Shown here: positions 29,562 to 42,736 of the stretch, piece after piece | Position numbering within the stretch: position 1 is the first letter of the stretch | Layout of the letters: every line of letters starts with the position of its first letter | Made by a program: the position numbers and the translations under genes | The notes under the pieces: model-generated | Seen by the model: the letters and a program-made list of their open reading frames with translations, nothing else | Database searches by the model: none | What the model was told of the DNA's origin: nothing | NCBI RefSeq assembly: GCF_901709675.1 | Contig: NC_051096.1 | Location: 8,720,001-8,784,000, forward strand | Direction of reading: 5' to 3' | DNA length: 64,000 nucleotides | Origin: Syngnathus acus | Taxonomy: Eukaryota; Chordata; Actinopteri; Syngnathiformes; Syngnathidae

Positions 29562-30038
29562 CGCTGCCTGCTTTCTGACATTTGGGCTGAGCTGCCACAC
29601 CCGTGCTGCTGCTGCTCGAGAATGCACGTTTTTAGGGGTCAAGTCTGGAAAATGAAGGGTGAGGCAAAGCTTCAAGACATGACGGGGAGCTCCATCTCGA
29701 TGGGGGAGCTTTAGTTGACAGCTGCATGGTTGACGGCAAATAACCCAGGATGTTGGCTCAAATTCATTCAGCCAAAGTATTCTCCGATGAATGTTGCCTT
29801 CCCTAATTTTTCGCTCTGCGGGCGGGTATCGGCCTCCCGAGAGAAACGTCACCGGCCGAGAGCAACGCGCGGAAGTGACAAAAGCAATCAGTGGCGTCCC
29901 CTCAACCGCCAATATGATTACATCAATCAATAAGAAGCCCTTATGAGTGATTGGGTTTTGTCTGCGTTTTGCCAATGATTAAAGCAGCAGGCCCAATTGC
30001 TTTGATAACATCAAGGACCTTGCTGTGTTTGTTTGGCG

Positions 30039-30077
<39 letters not shown>

Positions 30078-30642
30078 TGGCGGCAGCAGGTGAGATAAGC
30101 CTCATCTTTAGTAGCTCAGAAAATGTGCACAAATGTCATCTTTTCATGTTGCTTGAAATCGGATCTTTTTGATGGATCAATCATCTCTCCTCTTCCTTTC
30201 AAGCTAATATATAAGGTACGTATATGGATGTTGTATTTATTTTTAGGCTTATGTTACGTACTAGAGCTGGGCTGCATAAGCTGCAGAAATACAATTGATG
30301 TGGAGCTCAAGCAGTAGGGAAACCTGTTGGGTGGGCATTTTAAGGACAGCTTGATCTGGGTGAGTCGGCATTAAGTGGCCGCAGCGTGAGAAAAACAGAC
30401 ATTTATGAGGTCCTTCAACAAGCTTCTCCTCCCTCCCTCCCTCCCTCCCTCCCTCAGAAACTGACATAATCCACACTTTGTGTCAATTCTGAGCAAACGA
30501 ATGGAAAGTCACAAGGCACAGCGCATCTTATGAACCAGTAATGGAGGTCAGTCTTTGTTACTGCTCAGCATTCAAAATCAACCCGAACGAAACAACACGC
30601 TTGGGATCGATTGACAAGTGACAAATGAGCAGTGAACACAAA

Positions 30643-30767
<125 letters not shown>

Positions 30768-33068
30768 TTCAAATGATGCAACATTTGTGGTCAAATGACT
30801 GCATCAACGCTGTAGCTCAAGACAAATACTTTGGTCACAAGCAGAAAAATCCTCTTGAAATCCCTCTTCTTCTGACGTGTCCAAAGCCATGAATGATTTG
30901 ATCCGTTCAAACAAATCCATTCATCACATGGAATATAAAAGATGGCAGGCAGGGCTCGCTAATGTTGCCACCATGTCTGTGCGTTTTTTCAAAGGCAAAG
31001 GCGGCATACGTAATGTGTTGCGAGTAATAGCAGGTTGCGGGATATAATGGACTCCACTAAGGGCGTGCGTGTAAAAAGCACTCTGAGACAAGAGCAGTAT
31101 TTAAGAAAACTTTTATGATGGGCCTTAAATGCCAAGGCGGGCGCCTGCTGCGATGCCTGCGTGCGTGCGTGCGTGCCTGCCTGCCTGCCTGCCTGCTTGC
31201 CTTTGCCTCTGAGGGGAGACTGCTTCTTAAATGCCAACATTAAGTGCACATTATTACCTGATCAACAGATGCAGCCGCTGCCTCAGATAGTGGCCGGTCA
31301 CATTCAGCGTGTGCCGTGCTGCGCCGTGCTGCTCTGCGCTGCAAAGAAGTCCGTGTATTTTTCAAAGGCTCCCTAGGCCGCCCACACCAGCAGCTGAATG
31401 TCACTGCAAAGTGCGGAAGATCTTGCGCTATATCATGATGGACATGGTGACATTGATACGCTCCCAAGCAACAAAGAAATGGTCTTCAGTCCAGTGTCCA
31501 TTCATGTACAGGCACTTAAAGCAGACTTTGACTTTGACTTTATCCCAGCCAAAGTCAGGCTTTTTGTTGTTCTACTTTTGACTCTGGTAGAATGTGGCTT
31601 TTGGGGCTCATGTCAAAGGGGGAAGGAAGGATCAGGCGGGCGGACCGACTCATTGATACTCCTCTTGTTTCCTGTCAAAGGTCAGCAGGAATAGAAATGT
31701 CTGCCAGGTAGACAAAATACCGTAACAAAATCGAGTCCCGGCCGGCCGGTGCTTGTCCAGGTTTTGCTGCTACGGAGAAGTTGTTGATTTCCACTCGCCA
31801 GAACGTTGCGGATTTTGTGCGCAGAGGCAATAAAAGCTTTCATCAGAAAGGCGTGAGTTCATTCTAGACGCAGTGTTTCTCTCTGCCTGCTTTGCTAAGA
31901 TAAAGCTGACTCTGACCAAGGCGCCATCCCTTCTCTGTCGTCGCCCGTGGCCCTTGCTGAATTGATTTCCGTCATAAAGTCGCAATCTTGCCGCACTATA
32001 CCGACGGCCTTTAATTCATGCCGCTTACAGTGCCAAGGGCGGGCGGGCGGGCGTGCTTGTTGAAGGCTTTATTTACACTCTTGCCGCGCTGGTGCTGCCT
32101 TGCATACTGGGCTCACACGGCAAGACGTGGATAAAAGGTTTGAAATGCCAAAAGCTCTTCAAGTTGTCCAGGCAGCATTTAAAGTGTGAACTTGCGTGGG
32201 ATGCACTACTTATCATGAAAAGGATTGCTGGCTGGTGAAATGTTGCCACTTGGAAAATGCCATCCTTCACGGCCTTCCACCCACTTCAACTCATCCAAGC
32301 GTTTGTGTTTGAACTTCTGCTATGATCTTCAAGTATTGGACTCTGCAAACGTTTGACTGCAGCCAAAACAGGGATCACAATGTAGCTGTACCAGAATCAT
32401 CTCCATTGGCCAAATAGAAGAGAAAGCCACGACCCATTTGTCTTCACTCGAGTATTACAATGCACCTGGCCGCTTCTAGAGACTTTTTTGGACGACATAC
32501 CATCGTGTCGTGGTCAATGTCTTACGCTTTAAAAAGCTTGTTTTGAAAGCACGATAAGCCCATCAATGGTGCTTGTCTTTTCGACATGGCCAGTTGAACC
32601 GCAGTTTAATGAGAATTTGCAGGCAGGCTCAGGCAGGCAGGCTCAGGCAGGCGGGCGGGCGGGCGGGCGGGAGATGCAAAACTAGCCAGCCCTCCGGGAC
32701 GCAAGAACACGGTCAAGGGTGTCCAGGCACATCGCTGATGATGAAGGAAAAATCAATGGCTAGAAGTCACTTCAATCACTTGAACTAGATGCTACGGACA
32801 CCCACCCTCCCACTTGCCTCTCAGGAGCCAATTTACAGTAGTGTTTGTGTCCCAGATGCTTGAGCTTAGGCCCTTCCTTGCTCATGTCCAATAACCCACA
32901 AGTGGGACTATTTCAAACAATCCCTAAACAGGATGCAAACGACTGAGCAGCGCCGCAACGAGCCTTCCTTCAAAATAATAAGCCCATGTGCGGAAAACCA
33001 AAAACCCATATGGAAAGATGGGTGGAGGAACTGTTCAAACAAACAACCCCAGGTAGACAATTCCAAAG

Positions 33069-33415
33069 GCCTTTTGGAACAATGTCTGAGGTATAAAAGA
33101 ACCTCCTGGAAGTCTCTATTTCTATTTTCCAACAATTGTGTTGACTTTTTGTGACTGGTCAGCAGGTGAAAAGCGGAAGATCTGCCTTTTGGAACAATGT
33201 CTGAGGTATAAAAGAACCTCCTGGAAGTCTCTATTTTTATTTTCCAACAATTGTGTTGACGTTTTGGTACTGGTCAGCAGGTGAAAAGCGGAAGATCTGC
33301 CTTTTGGAACAATGTCTGAGGTATGTATAAAAGAACCTCCTGGAAGTCTCTATTTTTATTTTCCAACAATTGTGTTGACTTTTTGTTACTGGTCAGCAGG
33401 TGAAAAGCGGAAGAT
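33069..33415. repeat. 115-bp tandem repeat, three copies
   Basis: Three head-to-tail copies start at 33069, 33184 and 33299. Each begins GCCTTTTGGAACAATGTCTG and ends near AAAGCGGAAGATC. The copies differ by a few substitutions and a 4-base insertion (GTAT) in copy 3. The unit contains TATAAAAG and a CAGGTGAAAAG segment. I do not recognise the unit. Confidence 0.9.
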
Positions 33416-34490
33416 CAGCAATGGCGATAGATTCGGCCGGATCGCAGTCGGGCGGCTTCGACTTGGACCGCGCTGCCTGCCGCACGATTGGAAGACGGCG
33501 AATGTCTGAACGGAACACGATAAGGCTTCATTACCATAAGTGTCTTTTCTCCTATTGACATGGCGGCTAAAACAAAAGGGCAGTCGATTGAAGGTGTCCA
33601 GCTGTGGGGGGTGCTTCGCGGTGGCAATACAATGGAATCCCACCCAGGCAGCAGATGGGAAAAGAATACGAGGCTGGAAGGACAGATGGATTTTCTTTTC
33701 TTTTTTTTCCAGGTGGGATGGGCCCGCAAAGGACCCGCGAGACGGACTCACAAAAGAGCGAATCTGACAGTTGGTCCATTCTGCAGGCGGGCAGGCCATC
33801 ATCTCCAGAGATGACAAGCTGGCCACAAGCTCCTTCACGTTCACAAAGGCCTCCTTCAAAATTGTGCACATATTTGGACATATTTTTAGACTGGCTGCAC
33901 TGAGCTTTGGCAGCATAGGGCACCCACTCATTGAAAAACTCCAAAGTGTCTCTCACCGGGCTACTTTGTGTATGCCCTACTGCCAAGTGCAATTCAGGCA
34001 CTTTGAATGAAAGCAGAAGGCAGAGTCACGCACAAGGTTTTGTTCGTATGAAAGAAAGAAAGAAAAAAATCATTTTAAGAGAAAAAAATCAATAGCTGAC
34101 CAAACAATTGCAATGTATTGCATTGAAAACAAAAATCGTTCTATATGCCTATCAATATATAATCCCCCAAATGAACAAACACGTGTATATATACAAAGGT
34201 ATATCGATATCATGTATACGTGTGTGTATGTATGTTTGTCTATGTATGTGCGTGTATACATATATGGATGCGGTATTCAGAGACCACTTGATACTCTGAT
34301 GTGAGTTACTGTACGTTAAATGCACATTTAACGAAAACACTCAAAGAATCCGAGACCTATCATGGAAAATGCACTTATTTAGCTTTCAAATACATTTCAT
34401 GGTGCACTTTGAGTCTCCGGGATTGTAGAAAAGTTTAATCTATCCCTCTGGGTGTTGCAGAGATACTTTTCGAATCGGTTTGGGGGATAC

Positions 34491-34521
<31 letters not shown>

Positions 34522-34529
34522 ACTGTGTT

Positions 34530-34615
34530 CACTTTGATCCGTTTGGAGAACTTGCAAACTCCACAAAGGAAGAAGAGCGGAGCCGTAACGGAAAGCCGCA
34601 ACCTCTGCACTGAGG
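34530..34615 (+). repeat. Degenerate LINE-like fragment (L2/CR1 type)
   Basis: The segment GAGAACTTGCAAACTCCACA followed by a CGGAGCCG block and GCAACCTCTGCACTG resembles the well-known 3' region motif of vertebrate L2/CR1-type LINEs. It is decayed and has no coding capacity. It is preceded by an AT/T-rich run (34490-34520). Confidence 0.45.
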
Positions 34616-35596
34616 CCAACGGATGGATGCAGCCTAGCTAGCCCCAGCTGACTTGGGGTAGTAGGTAAGAGACCTAAGTTGGATTCTTCTCATTTGAGAC
34701 ACTGAGGGAGGGGCCCAAATCAATATATCCCTGGCAGCCAACAGGACCTTCCCTCTATGTTAACTCCATCAGACAAGACTCGAGGGAAGTCCATGCATCT
34801 CCATTGTGCTCCTTGGATTGCTTTGTGGTTCAAGAGTGCCATCTGCTGGATGGACTACCGCAAAATAGCCATTTCTTTTTTACCGCTACAAACGTCGTCA
34901 TGTTTGGTCTGGTCGCCCTTTCATTTCTATTTACCTATAATAATTGAAGACTTTTTCATTGGAACAATTGAGTTTTTAAAAGTATACTCATTTCTAATTG
35001 TATGCACAGTTTAGTTTACAGCAATGTGCAGCAACAATGTCGATTGAAATGAAATCTGAGTGCAAAGAGCTTTGTGTCAATACCACTTTTCACTTAAGTC
35101 GTGGAGATTTCTCTGTCACTGCTCAATAACACCTTTTTCTGTTCTTTTTTTCTTTCCCCCAGAGCCATTAAGGTAAGAAATTGACATCAATTCTAGCTGG
35201 GAAGTGATCTTTACTTGTTTCTCTGGTGTTTCAATCACAAATGTGACAAGCGATCATTTTCACAGTCAGTGCTTCATGGGTTCTAGGTCATATAGCACGG
35301 CAGTGCGACTACCCGTCGTTTTTGTGCCTGAGAGTCACACACACACACACACGTTCCATTTAAAGAGCTTATTCTTTCTGCAAATGTTTAAAACAGAACA
35401 CAATACATAATTTAATCATAAGAAATATACTATCATTTTAAAATACACATCCCTTCCACTTTGATCCCTATGTTTCCTGCACAATACAATTTCTTCTTTT
35501 CCTGGCCACAAGCATGGACAGAATAATACAGGACAGAATATTGGTGGCAAAGTGGTTCTTGGTGGTGGTGGTGGTGGAGACAGTTTCTACATCATG

Positions 35597-35627
35597 CAGA
35601 GAGAGCGAGAGCGAGAGCGAGAGCGAG

Positions 35628-35661
<34 letters not shown>
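35597..35661. repeat. (GAGAGC)n-(GA)n microsatellite
   Basis: GAGAGC units pass into pure GA. It lies about 120 bases past the stop codon of the GLCCI1-family gene, so it is probably in that gene's 3' UTR or flank. Confidence 0.85.
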
Positions 35662-35663
<2 letters not shown>

Positions 35664-35778
35664 CTCGCAGGGGTCAGCACACAGATACCAAGGCTCTTGT
35701 GGCATGGCAGAAGAAGGTGTTTTGGGAGAGTCAGTCACAAAGGTCAAACCTGGAGCTAGAGACCAGCTCTGCTCGCTA

Positions 35779-36946
<1,168 letters not shown>

Positions 36947-37297
36947 TCATGTGTCTCTACTTCCGATTGTGTCTCGTTTCTGACGGCAAGGAAATGGACG
37001 GAAGAGGGCTTCCAATCCAAAGGCTTAGATGAAATGACCCCACCAGTAAATCTAGATGGGCGGTGTTGAAAACGGACAGATACTTTGCCATGACTATAGC
37101 TGCATAGAGTCAGAACAGTGGCACAGTAAAAAACTTTAGAGGGATGTGAAACGACTGAGTGAACTACCTGATCTGATGTGTTGGAGTGGACTTGATTGCA
37201 GTTTACAGTCATTGAGCAACATTTAAGCGCAAGTCAACTCAAGATGTCAAACCTTCCTGTTTAGTCTGAAATGGGTACATTTACCGAACAGTGTTTT

Positions 37298-37400
37298 TGT
37301 TAAACATTAGTCTACCAAATATTTATTCTAAAAAAAAAAAAGTTCAAAACATAGCACTTACTCACCTAAGGGAGGCGCCATTTTCTATCTCTAGTTGCAA
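37298..37400 (-). repeat. Dispersed repeat copy A (match to 43345-43440)
   Basis: Read on the minus strand, this segment aligns with plus-strand 43345-43440: both contain AAAATGGC(G/A)CCTCCC, then TTAGGTGAG, then a GCNATGTTTT block and an AAATANTTGGTAGA block in the same order and spacing. About three quarters of positions agree by eye over roughly 85 bases, so the two copies are inverted relative to each other. It overlaps the possible first coding exon of the GLCCI1-family gene. Confidence 0.65.
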
Positions 37401-38339
37401 GACTATGACGTACAAAATGCCGCGTTGAGGGATCGAAATAAGGTCATGATGAAATTCAAGTTGTGTCTATCAGACTAATTTAATTCATGACTGAATATTC
37501 AGTCATTGATTATGCCTCTTTATTTACAAGCCATTAAGAGTTACTAAATGTTATTTAGCAATGACAAGCTTAGTATTGGATTGGCTAAATGTAGCGAGTG
37601 ATCATTTCCGTCAGAATGTGTGGCACCGTTCCCTGCTTTTATAGTTTATTGTTGCTGGTACTTGACTCTATCTCGATTCAATGTAATATTTCAGTTTTAT
37701 ATATATATATATATATGAGTAAATAATATTGGTAAAATAATAATAGCCGAGACCCACGTGAGGATAACACATGAAACAAACATTTGTCATACAGCTTCTA
37801 TATGTCGGCCTCTCCATCCGTTCCCTCCCTCCCAAACGCGCGCTGACTTGTTTTTATTCCTAATTAAATAGGCAAGCTTGTAGTCATCATAACATGTCCA
37901 AAGCTATCGTGCATAAACAGAACGATTTCATATCCTAACTATTTGAATGATTTCAGGTCAAATTGTCACTGGTCCGTCTTCCTTATGAAATCCAAGACGT
38001 TGTATAGCAAAATTTAGCAACTTATATTTCGCATGACAATTGGACGAACAAATCATTTGCATTAGTGGACTCATTTTGATGAAAAATCCCGACCTACTTA
38101 GGCTTGTCATAATAATCCTCACCAAAACAAAACGTGGCGTATGATGACAAACGCTGGCAAGCAAACAACGCACACATTTGACATAAGAGGATAATAAATG
38201 TTCCGTTTAATGGTGTGACCTAATACATAAGCCGAATAGACTCCAACAACGTCATGCGCAAGATGCGCTCGTTCCACTGTTGTCCACGTTGGTATTAGCG
38301 CTTTATGCTTCGATGGCCTTATTTGACGATCGGGTATCG

Positions 38340-38620
38340 GTACTAGCATCGCTCCATCTGAGCAGGGAACGACGGACGGACGGGCGGGCGGGACTTAGCT
38401 TAGCACCGTGCTATGGAAACCGTGCTAGATAGCTGCGCTGCAAAATCCTCCGCCTTTACCTTGCTTACCTTCGCGCTCCGACAATGCCAATGAAACAACC
38501 AAGCAGCCAGATAGATATCCGACCTGCCTGCACCCGGGCTGGCGGGACGGGACCAGGTCACTCCAGCGTCCTTGTTTCCAGCTAACCGCCCGGGAAGAAC
38601 AGAGCAGAGCAGGAGCCAGT
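38340..38620 (-). promoter_or_regulatory. CpG-rich putative promoter/first exon of GLCCI1-family gene
   Basis: A CpG-rich stretch including (CGGA)n and (CGGG)n, followed on the minus strand by a plausible donor (GTAAGC) near 38470. It lies upstream of the GLCCI1-family exons and downstream of umad1. Assignment rests on position and composition only; no TATA box was identified. Confidence 0.35.
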
Positions 38621-38637
38621 TAGTTGGGGTGCGCTCG

Positions 38638-38721
38638 TTGGCTGGCTGGCTCGTTGGCTGGCTGGCTGGCTGGCTCGTTGGCTGGCTGGCTGGCTAGCTG
38701 GCTGGCTGGCTGGCTGGCTGC
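38638..38721. repeat. (GGCT)n microsatellite
   Basis: GGCT units with a few CGTT and AGCT variants, next to the CpG-rich putative promoter. Confidence 0.9.
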
Positions 38722-39882
38722 TTTCCACGCATACAAACGCTCGCTCCTATGGCCCCACGGCTGCGCTGCTCTGCTCTGCTCTGCGCTGCTGCGTGAGCCT
38801 GTAACTAGACCGCGGTGCAGGAGACAGGAAAAAGCCTGATGAGAACCACAGTTGGCTCCTTTTATTTAAGCCGAGCCGTTTTGAAGACTATTGGGACAAA
38901 TTTAGAAAGTACAGATTCATCTCATTTCAAATGTAGGAAGGAAATCCATACTACTTTATGATTGTACTTTTAACATTTGGTAAACATTTCTAAATTCTTA
39001 CAGCTCATCATCAATGAGCTGTATTACTACATTGTTACCACTAATACAATGCGCAAGACCCAAATTGGCTGGGGAGAAGAAAAGTCATTCCGGCACGTTA
39101 GTAATTCAGTGTTAAGACTTTCCCCTTCAAACAATAACAAATATATTTAGCGTGGACTGAAAAGCAATAAGGCTTAACACCGTTGACATTGTTTCCACGT
39201 CAAAAATGCAGTGCAAATGGATTAGTTGGCAATTTCTACATGCTTTTGTAAAGAGCATAGCTTTAAAAAAAAACATTTAAAAAATGCCTGAATGAAAATA
39301 CCACGGCAGCAATGGTGTGGATAATTCCTATACGTATAGTAACAATTCAACTCATTCCAAAAGATGTCATTGTGTCTTCTTCACAGTTTGCGTCTTGTCA
39401 CTTATTGCCGTTGATGCGGAGGATAGATTCAACAAACTACGTATGCCTTGATATTGTTTATATGACTTCAAGTAGTCAGATACAGGGAAAACAAAAAAAT
39501 GTTGACAGTTCCATGTTGAGTAGGATCCCAGATGGTAACCAAACCTTTTGACACATTTTTGCACGTCACTGCATATAAAAGAAAGGTTGCAACTGCTAAA
39601 TATAATGTAAACAAAGAGGAAAGATTTAGTCTTCATTTGATTTGGTGAAAAGTTGTTATAAGGATGAATTTGGGGGAGAACAAGTGCTGAACCACTCACT
39701 GTATCTTAATGGGTAACCACTGCAGTTAGTGTGATTGTCTTGATGTCTGATTGACAAATAGGATGTACAACACTTGTCCAATTCTGAGATCAACTAAAGC
39801 CCATTCATGACTCTGAACAGGATGTACAGTAGCAAACAAATGCAATACAGACAAAAACATGATTTGGGTTTGGTGAAAACGA

Positions 39883-40881
39883 TCACATTTGTAGAATGGA
39901 TTTTTCCAAAGTGAAGTCATAATGAAAATACGTTAGGCTAGAGTTCATGTCCTTGGACAGCAGTACATCGGGAATATAAGGGAAACCTCTCTGCACTGCC
40001 TGAACATGAGGTGCCAAAGCGAAGGGGATGTCACCAAGGAGATCAGGGGCCATTGAAGAAGCCTCTGTGACTGAGGAGGACCCATCTTCCACGTTCGTTG
40101 GAGGTGGAGTTGTGATTGTTTCCACTGGGCGAGCTGGAGCTGGACATGATGGCTTTTATAAAAGAGAAACCATTTGTAAATTCCATTGTGTGGACTGTAA
40201 TTGCGCACAAATGACCTTTTCCATACATTTCTGAATGGAAAAAGCTCACCTTAGATGGCAAGACAATAACATTTGTTGAAGGTTGTGCAATGTTCATCGA
40301 CTGCACCTTCCGCCTTTGCTCTTCAACTGTTTCTCCTGCAAAGGAACAAGCTAAACATGGATACAGTGGACCCTTGCATACTTGCATTCCGGCAGCGGCA
40401 GGCAGATTCACCTATTCGCAGATTTACGCAAATATTTCTTTTTATTATAGTTTGATTGGGCGGGGGTTTTGTGGATTGTTTGGGGAGCCAACCCCTGCCC
40501 ATGGAAATTCATTCAGACCAAATCGCTGGAGCATTGGTCTGGCTTGCCTTGACACAGTGTTACAATATCAGCGAAAAATAGTAGCAGCCAGGCAAACACA
40601 TTCCATGTTGTTTACAAAGGATTTGGTGTAAATAAATGCCCCAAAGCAGACCAAAGCCAAATTCCAAGATGAAAATATGTCAATTGAAGTAGACACAGTT
40701 CGCTGCAGTAGGTCACGTAAAATGGTGGGGGGGGATTTTATTCCCCCAACCTTGATTTTGACACCCGATCTTCAAGGCTACAAAGATCATCTTTCTTACC
40801 AATGATCACAAAGCCTCCATCAGCATCCCTCTCTGACGTCGACTTCTTTGGATCTTTACGTAAACCCAGGAAAGAGAACAT
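39883..40881 (-). CDS. umad1: UBAP1-MVB12-associated (UMA) domain protein 1
   Basis: Three coding exons on the minus strand: 40881-40800, 40335-40250 and 40152-39883, total 145 residues (human about 137). The start MFSFLGLRKDPKKS followed by DADGGFVIIGETVEEQ matches the UMAD1 N-terminus. The C-terminal UMA domain (about residues 95-142) shows LLGDIPFALAPHVQAV, PDVLLSKD and YFHYDFTLEKSIL. UMA domains occur in UBAP1 and MVB12 and bind the ESCRT-I core, so a role in endosomal sorting is inferred from the domain. Phases agree at both introns (1 and 0) and all sites are GT-AG. The gene is divergently placed against rpa3, as at the human locus. The middle Pro/Thr/Ser-rich stretch is low complexity. 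Confidence 0.93.
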
Positions 40882-41589
40882 GCTGCTCTGCTCACCCTCA
40901 CGCCCTGGATTGGTACATTAACAGTCGCGTGTCAAACAGCACGGTCAGTACTTTAAAGCGTTCGATTGGAAGGAAGCACAACTACAGTCTGTCGGACTTG
41001 CATTGTTGTAAAGTTGCGTAATCAAGAGTCATCAACTTGTTTGAGTTGTGTATTTAAATGACGTCACGTAAATGATATATGACGAGCCGTTTGTCGTTAC
41101 AACGATATAAGAAATGATCACTTTGGGTTTGTTCAGAAATACCGTGTCGTTGTGACCTCTGTTACTCCTTTCCGGGTAGAAACTACATTTACTACCAAGT
41201 GTTTCAGCGATCACAGTAATGTTACAATAAATCTCTGACGTTTAGTTATTATATGTCGTTGCGCGCGCGCTTGCGTTCGCGCTCTCGCCACACGCACACA
41301 CACATATATATCCTCGAATTCAATTCGAAAATATATATTAAAGATAGATGTATGACGTTCCAGTCTTTCCGAATGTTTCTTCCGGAATTAGATATTTAAC
41401 GGACAGCGGATATGTCGTACAGGAACCTTGGGTATGTTCCATGATATACCCCATTGCTTGCCGCTGGATAAGACTGGTGGAGTCGTCGGTCAAATCCCGC
41501 TCGCGCGGCGCACAGGATATGACAAAAGTAAGTTGTCAACAAGTTGTTTTGGCGCCGTACACGCGTTGGTCGGGCGTCTTTGTGTGAAG
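40882..41589. promoter_or_regulatory. Shared divergent promoter region, umad1/rpa3
   Basis: The start codons of umad1 (minus) and rpa3 (plus) are 708 bases apart and point away from each other, so both 5' UTRs and promoters must lie here unless upstream exons overlap. The interval contains an alternating GC run (about 41263-41270), CA/TA alternation to 41320 and scattered CpG, and no TATA box in a convincing position. Bidirectional use is inferred from geometry. Confidence 0.6.
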
Positions 41590-42171
41590 ATGTCTAATAC
41601 GCTGGATTCTCCAAAGCCTCGAATTAACTCATCCATGCTGACGCAATATATTAGCAAACCCGTCTGTTTTGTCGGACATGTTGAGACGGTAACAGTCGTG
41701 ACTAGAACACGCCATACAAGCTCTTACTTCAAGGTTAACGTGCTATATTTGTTTGTTGTTTAGGTACACAACACCGGGAAAAGCTTCACTGTCGCAGACG
41801 GAGAAGGAAGAAGTGTGTGTGTTGAGCTAAATGACCCTGTGAGTATATGATTCCAATCCATCTCAAGCCAGCCCCATTTATGTTGCAGCACGGTTTAGAT
41901 CAGAATGATGAGATGTGGAAGCAAGATATGCATCCAATTTCACAGGGACCGTTCTCATACAATTGAGTTAGTGTGAGTCAATGTCATGTGTCATTTCATT
42001 TGTATAGCCTTTCTTTTCTACCTCAGCAGTCTGGCACTAACAGCACGATGTTGTTTGTGTTTGCACATTCTGGATATCTGTTTCAATTCATTCAAGAAAA
42101 AATCAAGTTCATAAATGGATCAAAGCTGAGTTTGGCTTCGTTTGTATGTTACAATTTCCAGTGAACAAGGT

Positions 42172-42240
<69 letters not shown>

Positions 42241-42511
42241 AGCTTGAAGAGGAGCTGTCTGGAATTGTGGAAGTCATTGGAATGGTGTCTAACAAAGGAG
42301 CCATAAGGGCCATCACATTCAACATGCTCCGAGACGAGAAGGGCATTCCCTTTGGTAAATCGTGAACATGTCAAATGAGCTCTGATTTGTTCATACTTGT
42401 TTTGACACTCTGCCCATGTTTGCCACAGATCTGGAACTTTACAACGAAGCTGTAAAGGTCATCCACGATTTCCCCCAGCACTACCCTTTTGACATGGCTG
42501 CAAGTAGATAA
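41590..42511 (+). CDS. rpa3: Replication protein A 14 kDa subunit
   Basis: Four coding exons, 41590-41688, 41764-41838, 42243-42354 and 42429-42511, encode 122 residues (human 121). RPA3 is the smallest subunit of the RPA heterotrimer, a single OB-fold that holds the trimerisation core together and supports ssDNA binding in replication and repair. Family motifs are PRINSSMLTQYISKPVCFVG, FTVADGEGR, a SGIVEVIGMV strand and the C-terminal LYNEAVKVIHDFPQHYPF helix that packs against RPA2. The start is fixed by alignment to the human N-terminus. All introns are GT-AG. The acceptor of intron 2 is formed by the end of a TATC microsatellite. An AATAAA signal is at 42609-42614. Divergent with umad1. 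Confidence 0.96.
42172..42240. repeat. (TATC)n microsatellite abutting rpa3 exon 3
   Basis: About 17 copies of TATC end one base before the AG acceptor of rpa3 intron 2, so the repeat occupies the whole polypyrimidine-tract position. Confidence 0.95.
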
Positions 42512-42736
42512 GCAAGCTTTGTGTTTTTTCCCCCCCTTTCTCTTTTTTGCTCGTTTTGTTATAATAGGGGGAAAAAACAAAACGTGTATGTCACTGAAAA
42601 TGTTGCAGAATAAACCTTCACGTATCGTGCATGTTTGTCTTTAATATGCATACTGAATCACAAAGCCTGCTTTTACTCAGCAACTTTTCAATTTGAGGTC
42701 AAAGTAAGACTTTGCTGTTGAAACACACTTTTGCTG

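Noticed and set aside
29315-29975. 195-residue frame with Pro-Ser-Ile-His repeats
   Set aside because: Translation of the GGAT array plus unsupported flanks. The same artefact occurs at 12.0, 21.1 and 27.7 kb.
33386-34001. Minus-strand frames of 181 and 144 residues resembling a gene
   Set aside because: Segments such as ILKEAFVNVKELVASLSS look protein-like, but the two frames conflict, there are no convincing splice sites and the right end enters the 115-bp tandem repeat. It may be a decayed transposon; not supported as a gene.
34497-34520. Poly-A/T and AT run as a retroposon tail
   Set aside because: No target duplication or internal promoter could be found around it; only the nearby L2-like motif was kept.
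41590-42511. Assignment as RPA2 (32 kDa subunit)
   Set aside because: Length (122 residues), four-exon structure and the LYNEAVKVIHDFP helix are those of RPA3; the umad1 neighbour agrees.
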